Shown piece by piece: positions 16,966 to 24,366 of a stretch of 33,536 nucleotides of DNA (positions are counted from its first letter, which is position 1; every line of letters begins with the position of its first letter). A program made the position numbers and the translations under genes. The stretch is from Syntrophaceae bacterium UBA4778 (GTDB lineage Bacteria > Desulfobacterota > Syntrophia > Syntrophales > UBA4778). The notes under the pieces are model-generated. The model was not told where the DNA came from, did no database searches, and saw nothing but the letters and a program-made list of their open reading frames with translations. The stretch lies in contig DHHG01000154.1 of NCBI GenBank assembly GCA_002403175.1, forward strand, positions 1 to 33,536, given 5' to 3'.

Positions 16966-19092
16966 ATGTCCGAAAAGGGTCCAGTAATCAATCGTTCGAA
17001 AGTGCAGTTGGCCACGAGCTACGCTCCGGGGTCGCTGTTTACGTTTGAGGGCGGTAGGGGATGTTTCCTGTCTGTTCCTGTCCTGACTACCAGGTATGAC
17101 TCAAATATCTCGACGGTAGTGACCCAGCAGATAGAAGAACAGATGAGGGAAATTATCACCAACTGGTTTGATGCCGGCATGGATTGTCAGGGTCGCGCGG
17201 CCTCGGGGCCGCCGATTTATGCGGACCAAGTTCTGGAACGGTCTGCTTTCCTGGATCACCGGAAACAGCCTCTCTTCGATATCAACCAGTTTATCTTGCT
17301 TGAACCTACGCAAATCGGTTATTACCCGGACCCCCTCAATTTTGTCTGCGGAAAATGCGGCCTTCTTCACCGCTACACTGACGTCGATGACTATGCGAGA
17401 AACCATGTCGAACAAGAAAACCGAACCGACTGCAAGAAATCTCCTGAGGATAGCAAGCATCGTTGGGGACAACTTGATGTTGTCTTTGCGCACTGGAGCG
17501 GCAATTATGAGCCTTTGTTCCCAGAGAGGCCTTGCCAGTGCGGCAACAAAGAGTTTTATCTGGTCAAATCGACAACTGGAAGGTTCTCGGACTGGCACTT
17601 CAAATGCAGCAAGGAGGGGTGCCCCTCAACTCAGGAAATGACCAGGCGCGACCCGAAGACAAAAGCGTTGCTGGAACAACAAATTCAGCAGGGCACGGTG
17701 CATCAGCCGAAGGAAATGCTAATGCTTCCCGTTTCATACAGGGCATCTTCTCTCTATTATGTCCAGACCGACAGGTTCATCCCCTATCCCGATACAAGTA
17801 TATTCGAGCTACTACACCCGACCAAACAGGAGGAACTTGCCGGGGAACTTCTCAGCATTTACAACTATCCGCAGCAGCCTGTGTCTGACAACCAAATCAA
17901 GGCAGCCTTGGAGAGTGTCGGGCAAGGCGGAGCATACGTTGCTTATGCCGGCATGAAAGCAGCAAAAGTATCACTGCCCCCGGATGCTGCGCTTGTTCTC
18001 CAACAGCAACTCGACAACATGGTCGAGGATTGGAGACAAAAGGGCTGGTTGGAACGTACCATATCCATTCCAGGCGAAGTCACCGCCCAAGTAATGGCGC
18101 GCCAAAATTATGCACGCAAGTATGATCCAATCCGCCTAGGAATTGAGCATTCACTCTTGGAGAAGAAGCAACTCGTTATTTCGGGCGGTCTCCGGAAGCT
18201 GACTGTCGATTTGATGAACCCTCCACCCGATGTTGCTCCCGAGGGCACTGGTCAACAGGAAGTGAAAGAGGCGTACCAGAAGAACCTGCGGAACGTTCTC
18301 GGCAAGCTGGGAATAAAGAGACTGCTCATGCTGCGAGAGCTCGACCTGGTTCAATATTCGTACGGATACACGAGGGTGTCCGCAAGCCCCACTACCGAAC
18401 AAAAGGGACTTGTCATGCCCGTATGCCTGCGTTCATTCGAACCGGTGAGAATGAGCCAACGGCCTATTTATGTGCTTCACCAGAAGAACGAGGCATTTTA
18501 CGTTCAGTTGGATGAGGCCATGGTAATTGAATGGCTGGCTGCAAACCATCTAACAATAAATCTGCCGCTGGCAAACGGCATGAGATTCGGCGCAAGATAT
18601 ATTGAAAACTACTTGGATTTTGGGCCGTTCCTGGAACTATACAAGAGCCAGAGTTCAGATGTAGCGAGAACAATCTGCAATATGGCCTATATGCTGCTGC
18701 ACACGATGGCCCACCAGTTTATCGTTACCATCTCAGAATACTCAGGGCTTGAACAGGGTTCCTTCGGTGAATATCTCTTCCCAGCCGATTTGGCATTTAT
18801 CGTTTATAGGAGCGGCATGACACCGGATCTCGGGAACCTCTCCTCCATGTGGCGCAATTTCAATGTTACCGTGCTGGAGCAGATGCTATCCGTGAACAAG
18901 CTACAATGCAGTTCCGGCTCACTTTGTGACCATCGAGGCGGTGCCTGCCCAGGTTGCATAATGCTTCCCGAAACGACCTGCATTGCGGCCAATCAACTCC
19001 TTTCACGGAGCGTTCTGAAAAACGGGCCGGCTTCACGATGGTCTCGTGACAAGAGCGACATAGTAGGCTTTTTTTCGTTGACAACAGCATGA
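16966..19092 (+). CDS. drmB: DrmB, DISARM DUF1998 protein
   Basis: A 708-aa partner of DrmA. The N-terminus (INRSKVQLATSYAPGSLFTFEGG) is typical of DrmB. Two zinc-finger-like cysteine sets follow: C128/C131 (VCGKCGLLHRY) and C190, C192, C214, C219 (CQCGNKEFY ... FKCSKEGC). The C-terminal DUF1998 domain ends with the family's cysteine cluster C654, C661, C664, C672 (LCDHRGGACPGC ... TTC). In the characterised system DrmA and DrmB form a complex that binds DNA. ATG 16966 follows AAGGAG by 10 bases. The stop overlaps the drmC start (ATGA at 19089-19092). The frame is intact throughout, in contrast to drmA. Confidence 0.92.
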   Translation: MSEKGPVINRSKVQLATSYAPGSLFTFEGGRGCFLSVPVLTTRYDSNISTVVTQQIEEQMREIITNWFDAGMDCQGRAASGPPIYADQVLERSAFLDHRKQPLFDINQFILLEPTQIGYYPDPLNFVCGKCGLLHRYTDVDDYARNHVEQENRTDCKKSPEDSKHRWGQLDVVFAHWSGNYEPLFPERPCQCGNKEFYLVKSTTGRFSDWHFKCSKEGCPSTQEMTRRDPKTKALLEQQIQQGTVHQPKEMLMLPVSYRASSLYYVQTDRFIPYPDTSIFELLHPTKQEELAGELLSIYNYPQQPVSDNQIKAALESVGQGGAYVAYAGMKAAKVSLPPDAALVLQQQLDNMVEDWRQKGWLERTISIPGEVTAQVMARQNYARKYDPIRLGIEHSLLEKKQLVISGGLRKLTVDLMNPPPDVAPEGTGQQEVKEAYQKNLRNVLGKLGIKRLLMLRELDLVQYSYGYTRVSASPTTEQKGLVMPVCLRSFEPVRMSQRPIYVLHQKNEAFYVQLDEAMVIEWLAANHLTINLPLANGMRFGARYIENYLDFGPFLELYKSQSSDVARTICNMAYMLLHTMAHQFIVTISEYSGLEQGSFGEYLFPADLAFIVYRSGMTPDLGNLSSMWRNFNVTVLEQMLSVNKLQCSSGSLCDHRGGACPGCIMLPETTCIAANQLLSRSVLKNGPASRWSRDKSDIVGFFSLTTA

Positions 19093-19946
19093 AAAACGAT
19101 GTCATCCAAAAATTCTTCGAGTTGATATGGCCGTTTCCCACAACCGCAGAGAGACTCGTGCGGGTAATGGCGCAATCCGGGTATGAACCTGTTACTTCGG
19201 AATTCGTCGAAAGGACTGCAAGCTTAGGCGCTCATGAAATAGTGCGTATTCCACAGATACTTCGTGCCATGGTGAAAGTGGGAATCGTGACCGAAGTTGG
19301 CCAAAATCTATGGCTTTTGTCTGCAGAAGAACAAGAGATGATGAATCTTGCTCTGCAGTTGGCAGGAGCAGCAAATTTTCAACGTGTTCACAAGGATAAG
19401 GACGAAGTCCAGGTCGTCTTGACTCTTCCAGAAGAGCCGAGCAAGCTTTGCGATGTGTTGCCAGAACAGGGACCATACTGCGCAAAATTAGGGACCACTG
19501 ACTCCATATTCGCTAGAATCGCTCATGAAGCAAAGTTTCGGATTGTTATTGTAACTCCTTTTATCGACAAGGTAGGAGCTGAATGGCTCGCCAGTATGTT
19601 TAGATTGACTGATGCCAAGCCAGTGGAGCGGATCCTCATACTTCGGGATTATCAGTCGGCCAAAGTACCTTTGGAGAAAATTGCAAATGAGTTACACCGC
19701 CTACAAGTGAGAGTGTTCGAATATCATATCCATCATAAAAAACGCCGCCCTCCATATGAGACATTTCATGCAAAAATTATTTTGGGTGATGACTCACAGG
19801 CTTATGTAGGTTCTGCAAATATGCTGGCCTCATCTCTCGACCTTGCGCTTGAAGTCGGATTATTGGTTAAAGGTCAAAGTGTTGTGGATATAAAGAGGCT
19901 TGTTGATTCTATGATTTCAATATCTAATTCTATGTCGAATCTTTAA
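19089..19946 (+). CDS. drmC: DrmC, phospholipase D-like nuclease of DISARM
   Basis: A 285-aa protein with one PLD-type active-site motif: H227, K229 and D234 in HAKIILGDD, followed by YVGSANM, the usual GSxN element. A first half with RIVIVTPFID is also typical of PLD nucleases. Residues 1-110 are a helical region resembling a winged-helix accessory part (VRVMAQSGYEP ... ILRAMVKVGIVTEVGQNLWLLS). A single HKD per chain implies a dimer. Its start overlaps the drmB stop by 4 bases with no clear ribosome-binding site, so it depends on coupling. It is the last gene of the operon. In published DISARM work drmC was reported as not strictly needed for protection. Confidence 0.92.
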   Translation: MKNDVIQKFFELIWPFPTTAERLVRVMAQSGYEPVTSEFVERTASLGAHEIVRIPQILRAMVKVGIVTEVGQNLWLLSAEEQEMMNLALQLAGAANFQRVHKDKDEVQVVLTLPEEPSKLCDVLPEQGPYCAKLGTTDSIFARIAHEAKFRIVIVTPFIDKVGAEWLASMFRLTDAKPVERILILRDYQSAKVPLEKIANELHRLQVRVFEYHIHHKKRRPPYETFHAKIILGDDSQAYVGSANMLASSLDLALEVGLLVKGQSVVDIKRLVDSMISISNSMSNL

Positions 19947-20289
19947 ACTGCGAATGTGCTGCAATAACTTGTCTGAACGAAATTGGAAGAGGCTTAAGAT
20001 GAAAAAGCACAATATGGCTAGTGTCCCGGAATAAATGTCCCCGCCCAGGTCGGCCTCTATTGAATTCCGTCCGGCACATCCATGCCGATGACGGCATTAA
20101 GATGTGCTCGGTCGAAATACAATGACGGCCGCCGTGGAGTCGAATTCACTTCGGTCTCGACCTCGTGATATCGAGTCTTCTTTATCCCGCCCTGGTTTAA
20201 GGCACTGCAAGAGGTCCATCGGCCGTTTTATTGAGTAACCGCCTTCTTGACATTGAAGATTGCTTTTGTGCTCCTGCCCTTACCCTGCT
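19947..20289. other. Gap after drmC, possible decayed insertion-sequence end
   Basis: 343 bases without an intact gene. At about 20020-20042 (GTGTCCCGGAATAAATGTCC) the sequence resembles a terminal repeat of an insertion sequence. The minus strand beyond it reads as short, stop-interrupted frames that could be the end of a transposase gene. No second end or target duplication was found. This marks a possible junction between the defence cargo and the maintenance genes of the element. Confidence 0.3.
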
Positions 20290-20637
20290 TCAGAATTTGA
20301 GTTCTCTTGTTTGCAGGTAGTCCTTGTATTTTTCATCCACATTTTTTTCGATGCCCCAGAATCGCCCGCTGCCCAGATCAATCTTGATGAATTCGGCGAG
20401 CATGATGAGGGTCCACCAAGATAGATTTTCCGCGCGTCTTAACTGAGGGGCTATTTCTGAAACGACCGCCTCCAATTTTTCCAAATCTGCTTTCAGTTCT
20501 TTGATGCCTTCCAGCGCGTAAGCCCATTCGATTTTTTGTCTGATGATTTGTGCCACTGAGAGCTTTTTTTGTTCGGCTTCGGATCGGATTTTAGCTTGCA
20601 GCTCATCGCTCAGCCGGATGCCAATTGCCTTGTTCAT
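20290..20637 (-). CDS. Ribbon-helix-helix (CopG/Arc-type) protein
   Basis: A 115-aa protein. The N-terminal 40 residues read as a ribbon-helix-helix DNA-binding fold (IGIRLSDELQAKIRSEAEQKKLSVAQIIRQKIEWA), followed by a coiled-coil-like stretch (LKADLEKLEAVVSEIAP) and a C-terminal part with SWWTLIMLAEFIKIDLG. The family includes plasmid copy-number regulators, antitoxins and relaxosome proteins; no toxin gene is adjacent. Start 20637 has GGAGG seven bases upstream. It is the only minus-strand gene of the element and reads away from the repeat-rich region, which contains repeated GTTAAC and GTATAC motifs that could be its operators (inference). Confidence 0.78.
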   Translation of the reverse strand: MNKAIGIRLSDELQAKIRSEAEQKKLSVAQIIRQKIEWAYALEGIKELKADLEKLEAVVSEIAPQLRRAENLSWWTLIMLAEFIKIDLGSGRFWGIEKNVDEKYKDYLQTRELKF

Positions 20638-21258
20638 GGGGTACCTCCATTACTGGGACTCGTTTCGTTGTACACATTACGCAACCTGCCGTTGCCTGGT
20701 GCGTTAACAGATTTGCCGTTTTTTCGCTTAAAACCATTTCATATCATACCCTTAAGCCGTTAACAGTTTTGTTAACAAAAGGCCTGTAAAATCGGGTGAT
20801 TTCCCTTTAATTTCAATATGTATACGGTGTTAACGTTCTTTCAGTATTTTTTGACCGCCTGTATACATCAGCCCTCTTTTTTCGTTTTAACCAACTGTTC
20901 TCACTTAGATTTCAACGTATACATCCTTGTCTTTTCACGATTACGGCAAAACAGCCGAAAGTTGCTCCTTTCAGCCCAGAGGCGTGCTAGCTCCCAAGAG
21001 AAAATTCATCGCGTTTCATATCGCCTTGTCGATCTGTTTCAGCTCCGTTTTTCATGTTGTCCGGATGCCGTTTTCCGATTCCGTTCGCTCATGTTTTTAT
21101 ATCGCGTTCAGCCTGGCGCATCTCACATGTGTGCCCCGTTCACCTGCTTCGGATATGAAGTTCCCGGTTGCGTCGGCCAGCCTTTTTTCTCCGCCTGAAA
21201 AAAGTTGGACTCGGTTCTTGGGTAGTCTGATAAGTCCATCTCAACAAGGGCTCCTACT

Positions 21259-21287
21259 TATATAATGTTTGCCATGCAAGGTGTTTT
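21259..21287 (+). repeat. 29-base repeat, copy 1 (forward)
   Basis: Begins TATATAATGTTTGCC and ends AAGGTGTTTT. It is the exact reverse complement of copy 3 and differs from the reverse complement of copy 2 by two bases. With copy 2 it forms a 29-bp stem with a 48-base centre. Confidence 0.92.
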
Positions 21288-21335
21288 TGGGGGTATTTGG
21301 AAAAATATTTTCAACTTTTTTTCATTTTTTTCGTC

Positions 21336-21364
21336 AAAACACCCTGCATGACAAACATTATATA
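21336..21364 (-). repeat. 29-base repeat, copy 2 (inverted)
   Basis: Begins AAAACACCCTGCATG and ends ACATTATATA. It is preceded by a T-rich leader (TCAACTTTTTTTC ... TTTTTTCGTC) that is shared with copy 3 and followed by a G-run plus CTTTTTT, also shared, so copies 2 and 3 are direct repeats of about 70 bases. Confidence 0.92.
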
Positions 21365-21552
21365 TTAGGGGGGCTTTTTTCTAGGAATCTCCATGCTGCG
21401 ACCATATCACGCCGACAAAATGAAGACAGGTGCTGGATATCCACTCCTGCAAACCTAAAAAGTTTAAAATAACAACTCTTCCAAGTGCCCGAATCAATGC
21501 CGGTTCATTGAACCCACATCATTTTTTTCAACTTTTTTTCGCTTTTTTCGTC

Positions 21553-21581
21553 AAAACACCTTGCATGGCAAACATTATATA
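21553..21581 (-). repeat. 29-base repeat, copy 3 (inverted)
   Basis: Begins AAAACACCTTGCATGG and ends ACATTATATA, the exact reverse complement of copy 1. It lies 111 bases before the start of the replication gene. TTGCAT and the TATATA stretch inside the repeat could serve as promoter elements reading right in copies 2 and 3 and left in copy 1 (inference). Confidence 0.9.
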
Positions 21582-21692
21582 TATAGAGGGCTTTTTTTGC
21601 TGAGTCGGCAAGTGGCTCTCACTGAGGTGCCGGAACCCGACCGGTCTGCCTGCCGCTCATGGACATTCGGGATCTGATGGGAGGTACAGGGA

Positions 21693-22534
21693 TTGCGCTG
21701 GTTCAGAATGTATTGCGAGATTCTCGATGATCCGAAAGTTGCACGGATGACGGACAGCCAGTTCAGGATCTTCACCTATCTGCTGGCTGTTGCCTCCGAA
21801 TGTGACAGGGAGGGGTGTATCCAACTCACGGTCAAAGACTTGGCCTGGCGCATGCGTTTCTCGGAGGACAAACTCTCCGATGCGCTGGAGCATCTCTGCG
21901 AGGCCGGCATTGTTGCCAAGCATGAGAATGGATGCCAAGTCGTCAATTGGCGAAAGCGGCAGTTCAGGAGCGACAACGTAACCGGCAGGACGAAACGTTT
22001 CAGGGAACGTTCCGCAGAACGTTCTTCGGAATCCCCTATGGAACGTTTACGGGAACGGCACCAGAGCAGAGCAGATACAGAAGCAGATACAGAACAGAGC
22101 AGAGCAGAGGGGACCACCCTGTTGATAACTCGGCTGCAAGAGCCCTTTTACAAGAACCTGACAAGAATGGGGCCGAGGAAGTGAAAGCCCTTTTGGGGAA
22201 GATAGCCACACTGAAGCCTGATGCCTGGTTCTTCCAGGAGGTCTCAGGCTTCACTCAGAGCAGCATCCCTCGCATTAATCGCGGCGAGATCCACCAAGAA
22301 GCCCTTCTGCATGCACTCAGACGACTTGTGGAAGAACTCGCCAATGGAGGAACTATCCTACGCCCCAGGGCCTTTCTCAAAAAGATCATGGAAGCGGAAA
22401 ACGGGCATTACCAGGAGCAGGAGGAGCAGCTCAAGAAAGAGCGGCTTCAGCCCTCCAGGGAAGAGGCCATTACTGCACTTCAGCGGATCGGCGGCGTTCT
22501 CAAGACAAATGAACAGAGCCAGACAGATGATTGA
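21693..22534 (+). pseudogene. Phage-type replisome organiser / replication initiator, frameshifted in a G run
   Basis: The start is TTG 21693 with GGGAGG eight bases before. The N-terminus RWFRMYCEILDDPKVARMTDSQFRIFTYLL is the classic opening of phage replisome-organiser (DnaD-like or lambda-O-like) proteins and holds a winged helix (residues about 18-85, ending in VVNWRKRQFRSDNVTGRTKRFRER). A low-complexity linker of ER and ADTE repeats follows. The frame breaks at the GGGG run 22109-22112; one more G would join EG to DHPVDNSAARALLQEP and continue to the stop at 22534. The two halves as sequenced are 21693-22184 and roughly 22109-22534. Intact, the protein would be about 280 aa. Its linker DNA contains the iterons described separately. 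Sequencing error is a real alternative to true loss. Confidence 0.78.
21994..22128 (+). repeat. 12-bp-periodic iterons inside the replication gene (candidate origin)
   Basis: AACGTT occurs at 21994, 22006, 22018 and 22042, exactly on a 12-base period, with degenerate units at 22030 (AATCCC) and 22054 (AACGGC). They are followed by two perfect copies of GCAGATACAGAA (22071-22082, 22083-22094), three CAGAG units (22095-22109) and, at 22120-22128 on the minus strand, TTATCAACA, one base from a consensus DnaA box. Iterons within the initiator gene are known from the lambda O gene; origin function here is inferred. Confidence 0.65.
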
Positions 22535-22579
22535 ATGCACCGAAACTCAATACTGTCCTGAAATAGACGAGAGGTAGTT

Positions 22580-22873
22580 ATGAGGAAATACATTGCCCAC
22601 CTTGTCCAAGGCGCAAACGGGCCGCTGTCCTGCGAATGCACGGACACCATCACCTGCGGGAACTGCGTTCAGGTCAATCTCATGTTGATGGCAAAGCGAT
22701 TCAAGGTAGAAGACGAGACTGTGAAGGCGTTCATTCGCGAAGTGGGAGAGAACGGCATCCGGCGGACAGCGCGGCAGATGGGAATTGAAGAGAGAAGCTT
22801 GCGGCGCTGGATTCAGGGGAAAAATTTCCCTGCCTCTGTAATCGAGAAATTCAGGGCACTGCGGCAGGGATGA
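22580..22873 (+). CDS. Small HTH protein with an N-terminal cysteine cluster
   Basis: Not assigned to a named family. It has 97 aa. The N-terminal part has C18, C20, C26 and C29 (CECTDTITCGNC), a possible metal site. The C-terminal 40 residues read as a helix-turn-helix (GIRRTARQMGIEERSLRRWIQGKNFPASVIEKFRAL), like small phage-type regulators. ATG 22580 has GAGAGG nine bases before. It is the third gene from the intact att end of the element and could regulate xis/int or replication (inference). Confidence 0.65.
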   Translation: MRKYIAHLVQGANGPLSCECTDTITCGNCVQVNLMLMAKRFKVEDETVKAFIREVGENGIRRTARQMGIEERSLRRWIQGKNFPASVIEKFRALRQG

Positions 22874-23033
22874 CTTACCCTACGTGAAGCCTAGTTTTGA
22901 CCGCAAATTCATATTGGAATCATTAAGGATTTGGTGGGCGTTTTTTCAAGGTTGAGAGTTTTCGGAAAATGCATCTTGCACAGATCGTTTCAAAGGGTTT
23001 CCGATGAAGCAGAGGAACTTACGGTAGAGTGAT

Positions 23034-23453
23034 ATGAAACAGGAATCTCAATCGCAGCGTGGCTTGCAGAAGAGTCAGGATGTCACAAGTTCAATGAAAG
23101 ACGCATTGACTGAGACATTGGGCAAGCGATTGACCGCGCAGGAAGTGGCAGAATATCTGGGTGTTGACGCTGAAACGGTAAGGCGCTATTATCCGATCCT
23201 TGGCGGAATAAGGCTTGGACGCCTTATCTTGTTCTTTGAAAACTTGATTATCCAAGCGATAAAGGAGAACAGCCATGCCTTACAAGAGGAAGAGAAAGAA
23301 CAAAGTGGAATGGATAGCCGATGTGATGTGTCGGGGCAAGAGGTACTACAAGATATTCGGTACCAAGGCCAAGGCGCTCGCATGGGAATCCGACATAAGA
23401 GAAAATCCCGAAGAAAACTTGAAGACCCCTTCGGAATCCTTGACGCTGATTGA
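23034..23453 (+). CDS. Excisionase-like HTH protein overlapping the integrase gene
   Basis: A 139-aa protein whose core (residues about 32-75) is a MerR/excisionase-type winged helix: RLTAQEVAEYLGVDAETVRRYYPILGGIRLGRLILFF, close to the HTH_17 pattern of recombination directionality factors. The last 60 codons (from 23275) overlap the start of the integrase gene in another frame. That part is polar and basic (SRRKLEDPFGI at the end), and whether it matters is unclear. Position directly before int, as well as size, fit a role in excision of the element. The ribosome-binding site before ATG 23034 is weak. Confidence 0.7.
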   Translation: MKQESQSQRGLQKSQDVTSSMKDALTETLGKRLTAQEVAEYLGVDAETVRRYYPILGGIRLGRLILFFENLIIQAIKENSHALQEEEKEQSGMDSRCDVSGQEVLQDIRYQGQGARMGIRHKRKSRRKLEDPFGILDAD

Positions 23454-24342
23454 ATGGGCGACAAAATACCTTGAATATTCAAAGGTCAAATTTTCAAAAA
23501 AAACCTTTGATGCAAAGAGAGTCGCCTTCAGGGGCTTATTAAAGCAGGTTGAGCCATCAATGCCTGTTGAAGCGTTAAAGCCCGTTCAGGTCCTGAATTA
23601 CTTAAAGGCACAAGCTATAAAGCGTTCCGGCTATGCAGCCAATAAGGACAGGAAGAACCTGCTGGCTGCATGGAATTGGGGGATCAAATATTTGGACTTG
23701 CCCTCACCAAACCCGTGCTTGACGGAACGTTTCCCTGAAGAAAGGCAGACTCGCTATATCCCTCCGGAAGATGATTTTTGGAAATTGTACGAGTCCCTGC
23801 AAGGGCAAGACAGGGTGATGATTCTGGCCTACCTTCATCTGGCAGCCAGACGGTCAGAGCTCTTCAGGCTTCGGTGGGAGGATATTGATTTTGCCGGGCA
23901 ACGATTACGGCTCGGGACGAGAAAGAGGCTCGGAGGCAGCCTTGAATACGACTGGCTGCCGATGACGGACGAGCTATTCAATGCAATCGTTCTTCACCGT
24001 CAGGAGGCCAAAACAGAATGGGTGTTCCCTAATCCGGATAGAGGAACACCTTTCATTGCACGTCAGCGGTATTTGAAGAAAGCATGTGACAGGGCGGGGG
24101 TGAAGCCTTTCGGATTGCACGCCATCAGGCACTTGACGGCCAGCATCCTGGCTCAGGCGGATGTTCCGATGGTGACGATTCAGAGGATTCTCCGGCACAA
24201 GCAATTGACTACAACAGAGAGATACATCCGAGGTCTAGAGCCCGTCCGTCCTGCACTTGAAGTTTTGTCCAACAGAAATTCACGACCAAAATTCACGACC
24301 ATCCTTCAGATGCCGGAAAATAAAAAATCTGAGGCTGTCTAA
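23275..24342 (+). CDS. int: Tyrosine recombinase (integrase) of the tRNA-Glu element
   Basis: A 355-aa phage-type integrase. The N-terminus (MPYKRKRKNKVEWIADV) is a short arm-binding-like region. Residues about 52-140 are the SAM-like core-binding domain (SLTLIEWATKYLEYSKVKFSKKTFDA). The catalytic domain has R192 (AARRSEL), K217, H282 and R285 (LHAIRH), H308 (ILRHKQL) and nucleophile Y317 (TTTERYI), a full set. AAGGAG lies nine bases before ATG 23275. The gene reads towards the intact tRNA-Glu, which begins 25 bases after its stop, the usual layout for tRNA-specific integrases. Two candidate arm-type sites lie within its last codons. Nothing in the sequence suggests inactivity. Confidence 0.95.
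   Translation: MPYKRKRKNKVEWIADVMCRGKRYYKIFGTKAKALAWESDIRENPEENLKTPSESLTLIEWATKYLEYSKVKFSKKTFDAKRVAFRGLLKQVEPSMPVEALKPVQVLNYLKAQAIKRSGYAANKDRKNLLAAWNWGIKYLDLPSPNPCLTERFPEERQTRYIPPEDDFWKLYESLQGQDRVMILAYLHLAARRSELFRLRWEDIDFAGQRLRLGTRKRLGGSLEYDWLPMTDELFNAIVLHRQEAKTEWVFPNPDRGTPFIARQRYLKKACDRAGVKPFGLHAIRHLTASILAQADVPMVTIQRILRHKQLTTTERYIRGLEPVRPALEVLSNRNSRPKFTTILQMPENKKSEAV
24278..24301 (+). promoter_or_regulatory. Candidate integrase arm-type sites at the right end
   Basis: ATTCACGACC occurs at 24278-24287 and 24291-24300, 13 bases apart, inside the 3' end of int. The same 10-mer occurs in the left arm at 6471-6480. The pair ends 65 bases before the tRNA-derived core. Confidence 0.5.
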
Positions 24343-24353
24343 GACCTCAGATT
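24326..24353 (+). terminator. Hairpin at the end of int
   Basis: AATCTGAGG (24326-24334) and CCTCAGATT (24345-24353) form a perfect 9-bp stem around a 10-base loop that contains the int stop codon. The T-run after it is poor (CTTTAGC), so termination is plausible but not certain. It would keep int transcripts from running antisense into the tRNA. Confidence 0.5.
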
Positions 24354-24366
24354 CTTTAGCAAGTAT

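Larger units (their letters stand above)
20638..21692. other. 1-kb gene-free regulatory/replication region
   Basis: Divergent region between the ribbon-helix-helix gene and the replication gene. It contains GTTAAC at 20703, 20759, 20771 and 20829; GTATAC at 20820, 20861 and 20917; long T-rich runs; and three copies of a 29-base repeat (21259, 21336, 21553). Two open frames at 20818-21198 and 20927-21265 have no plausible start signal or familiar sequence and were not called. At the right edge GGGAGG (21679-21684) serves the TTG start of the replication gene. Confidence 0.6.

Noticed and set aside
20818..21265. Two overlapping open frames of 126 and 112 codons
   Set aside because: No ribosome-binding site, unusual Phe/Ser/Cys-rich composition and no familiar pattern; they lie in an AT-rich repeat region.
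21000..22130. CRISPR-like array
   Set aside because: The repeats are either adjacent iterons without spacers or three unevenly spaced inverted copies; no cas genes are present.
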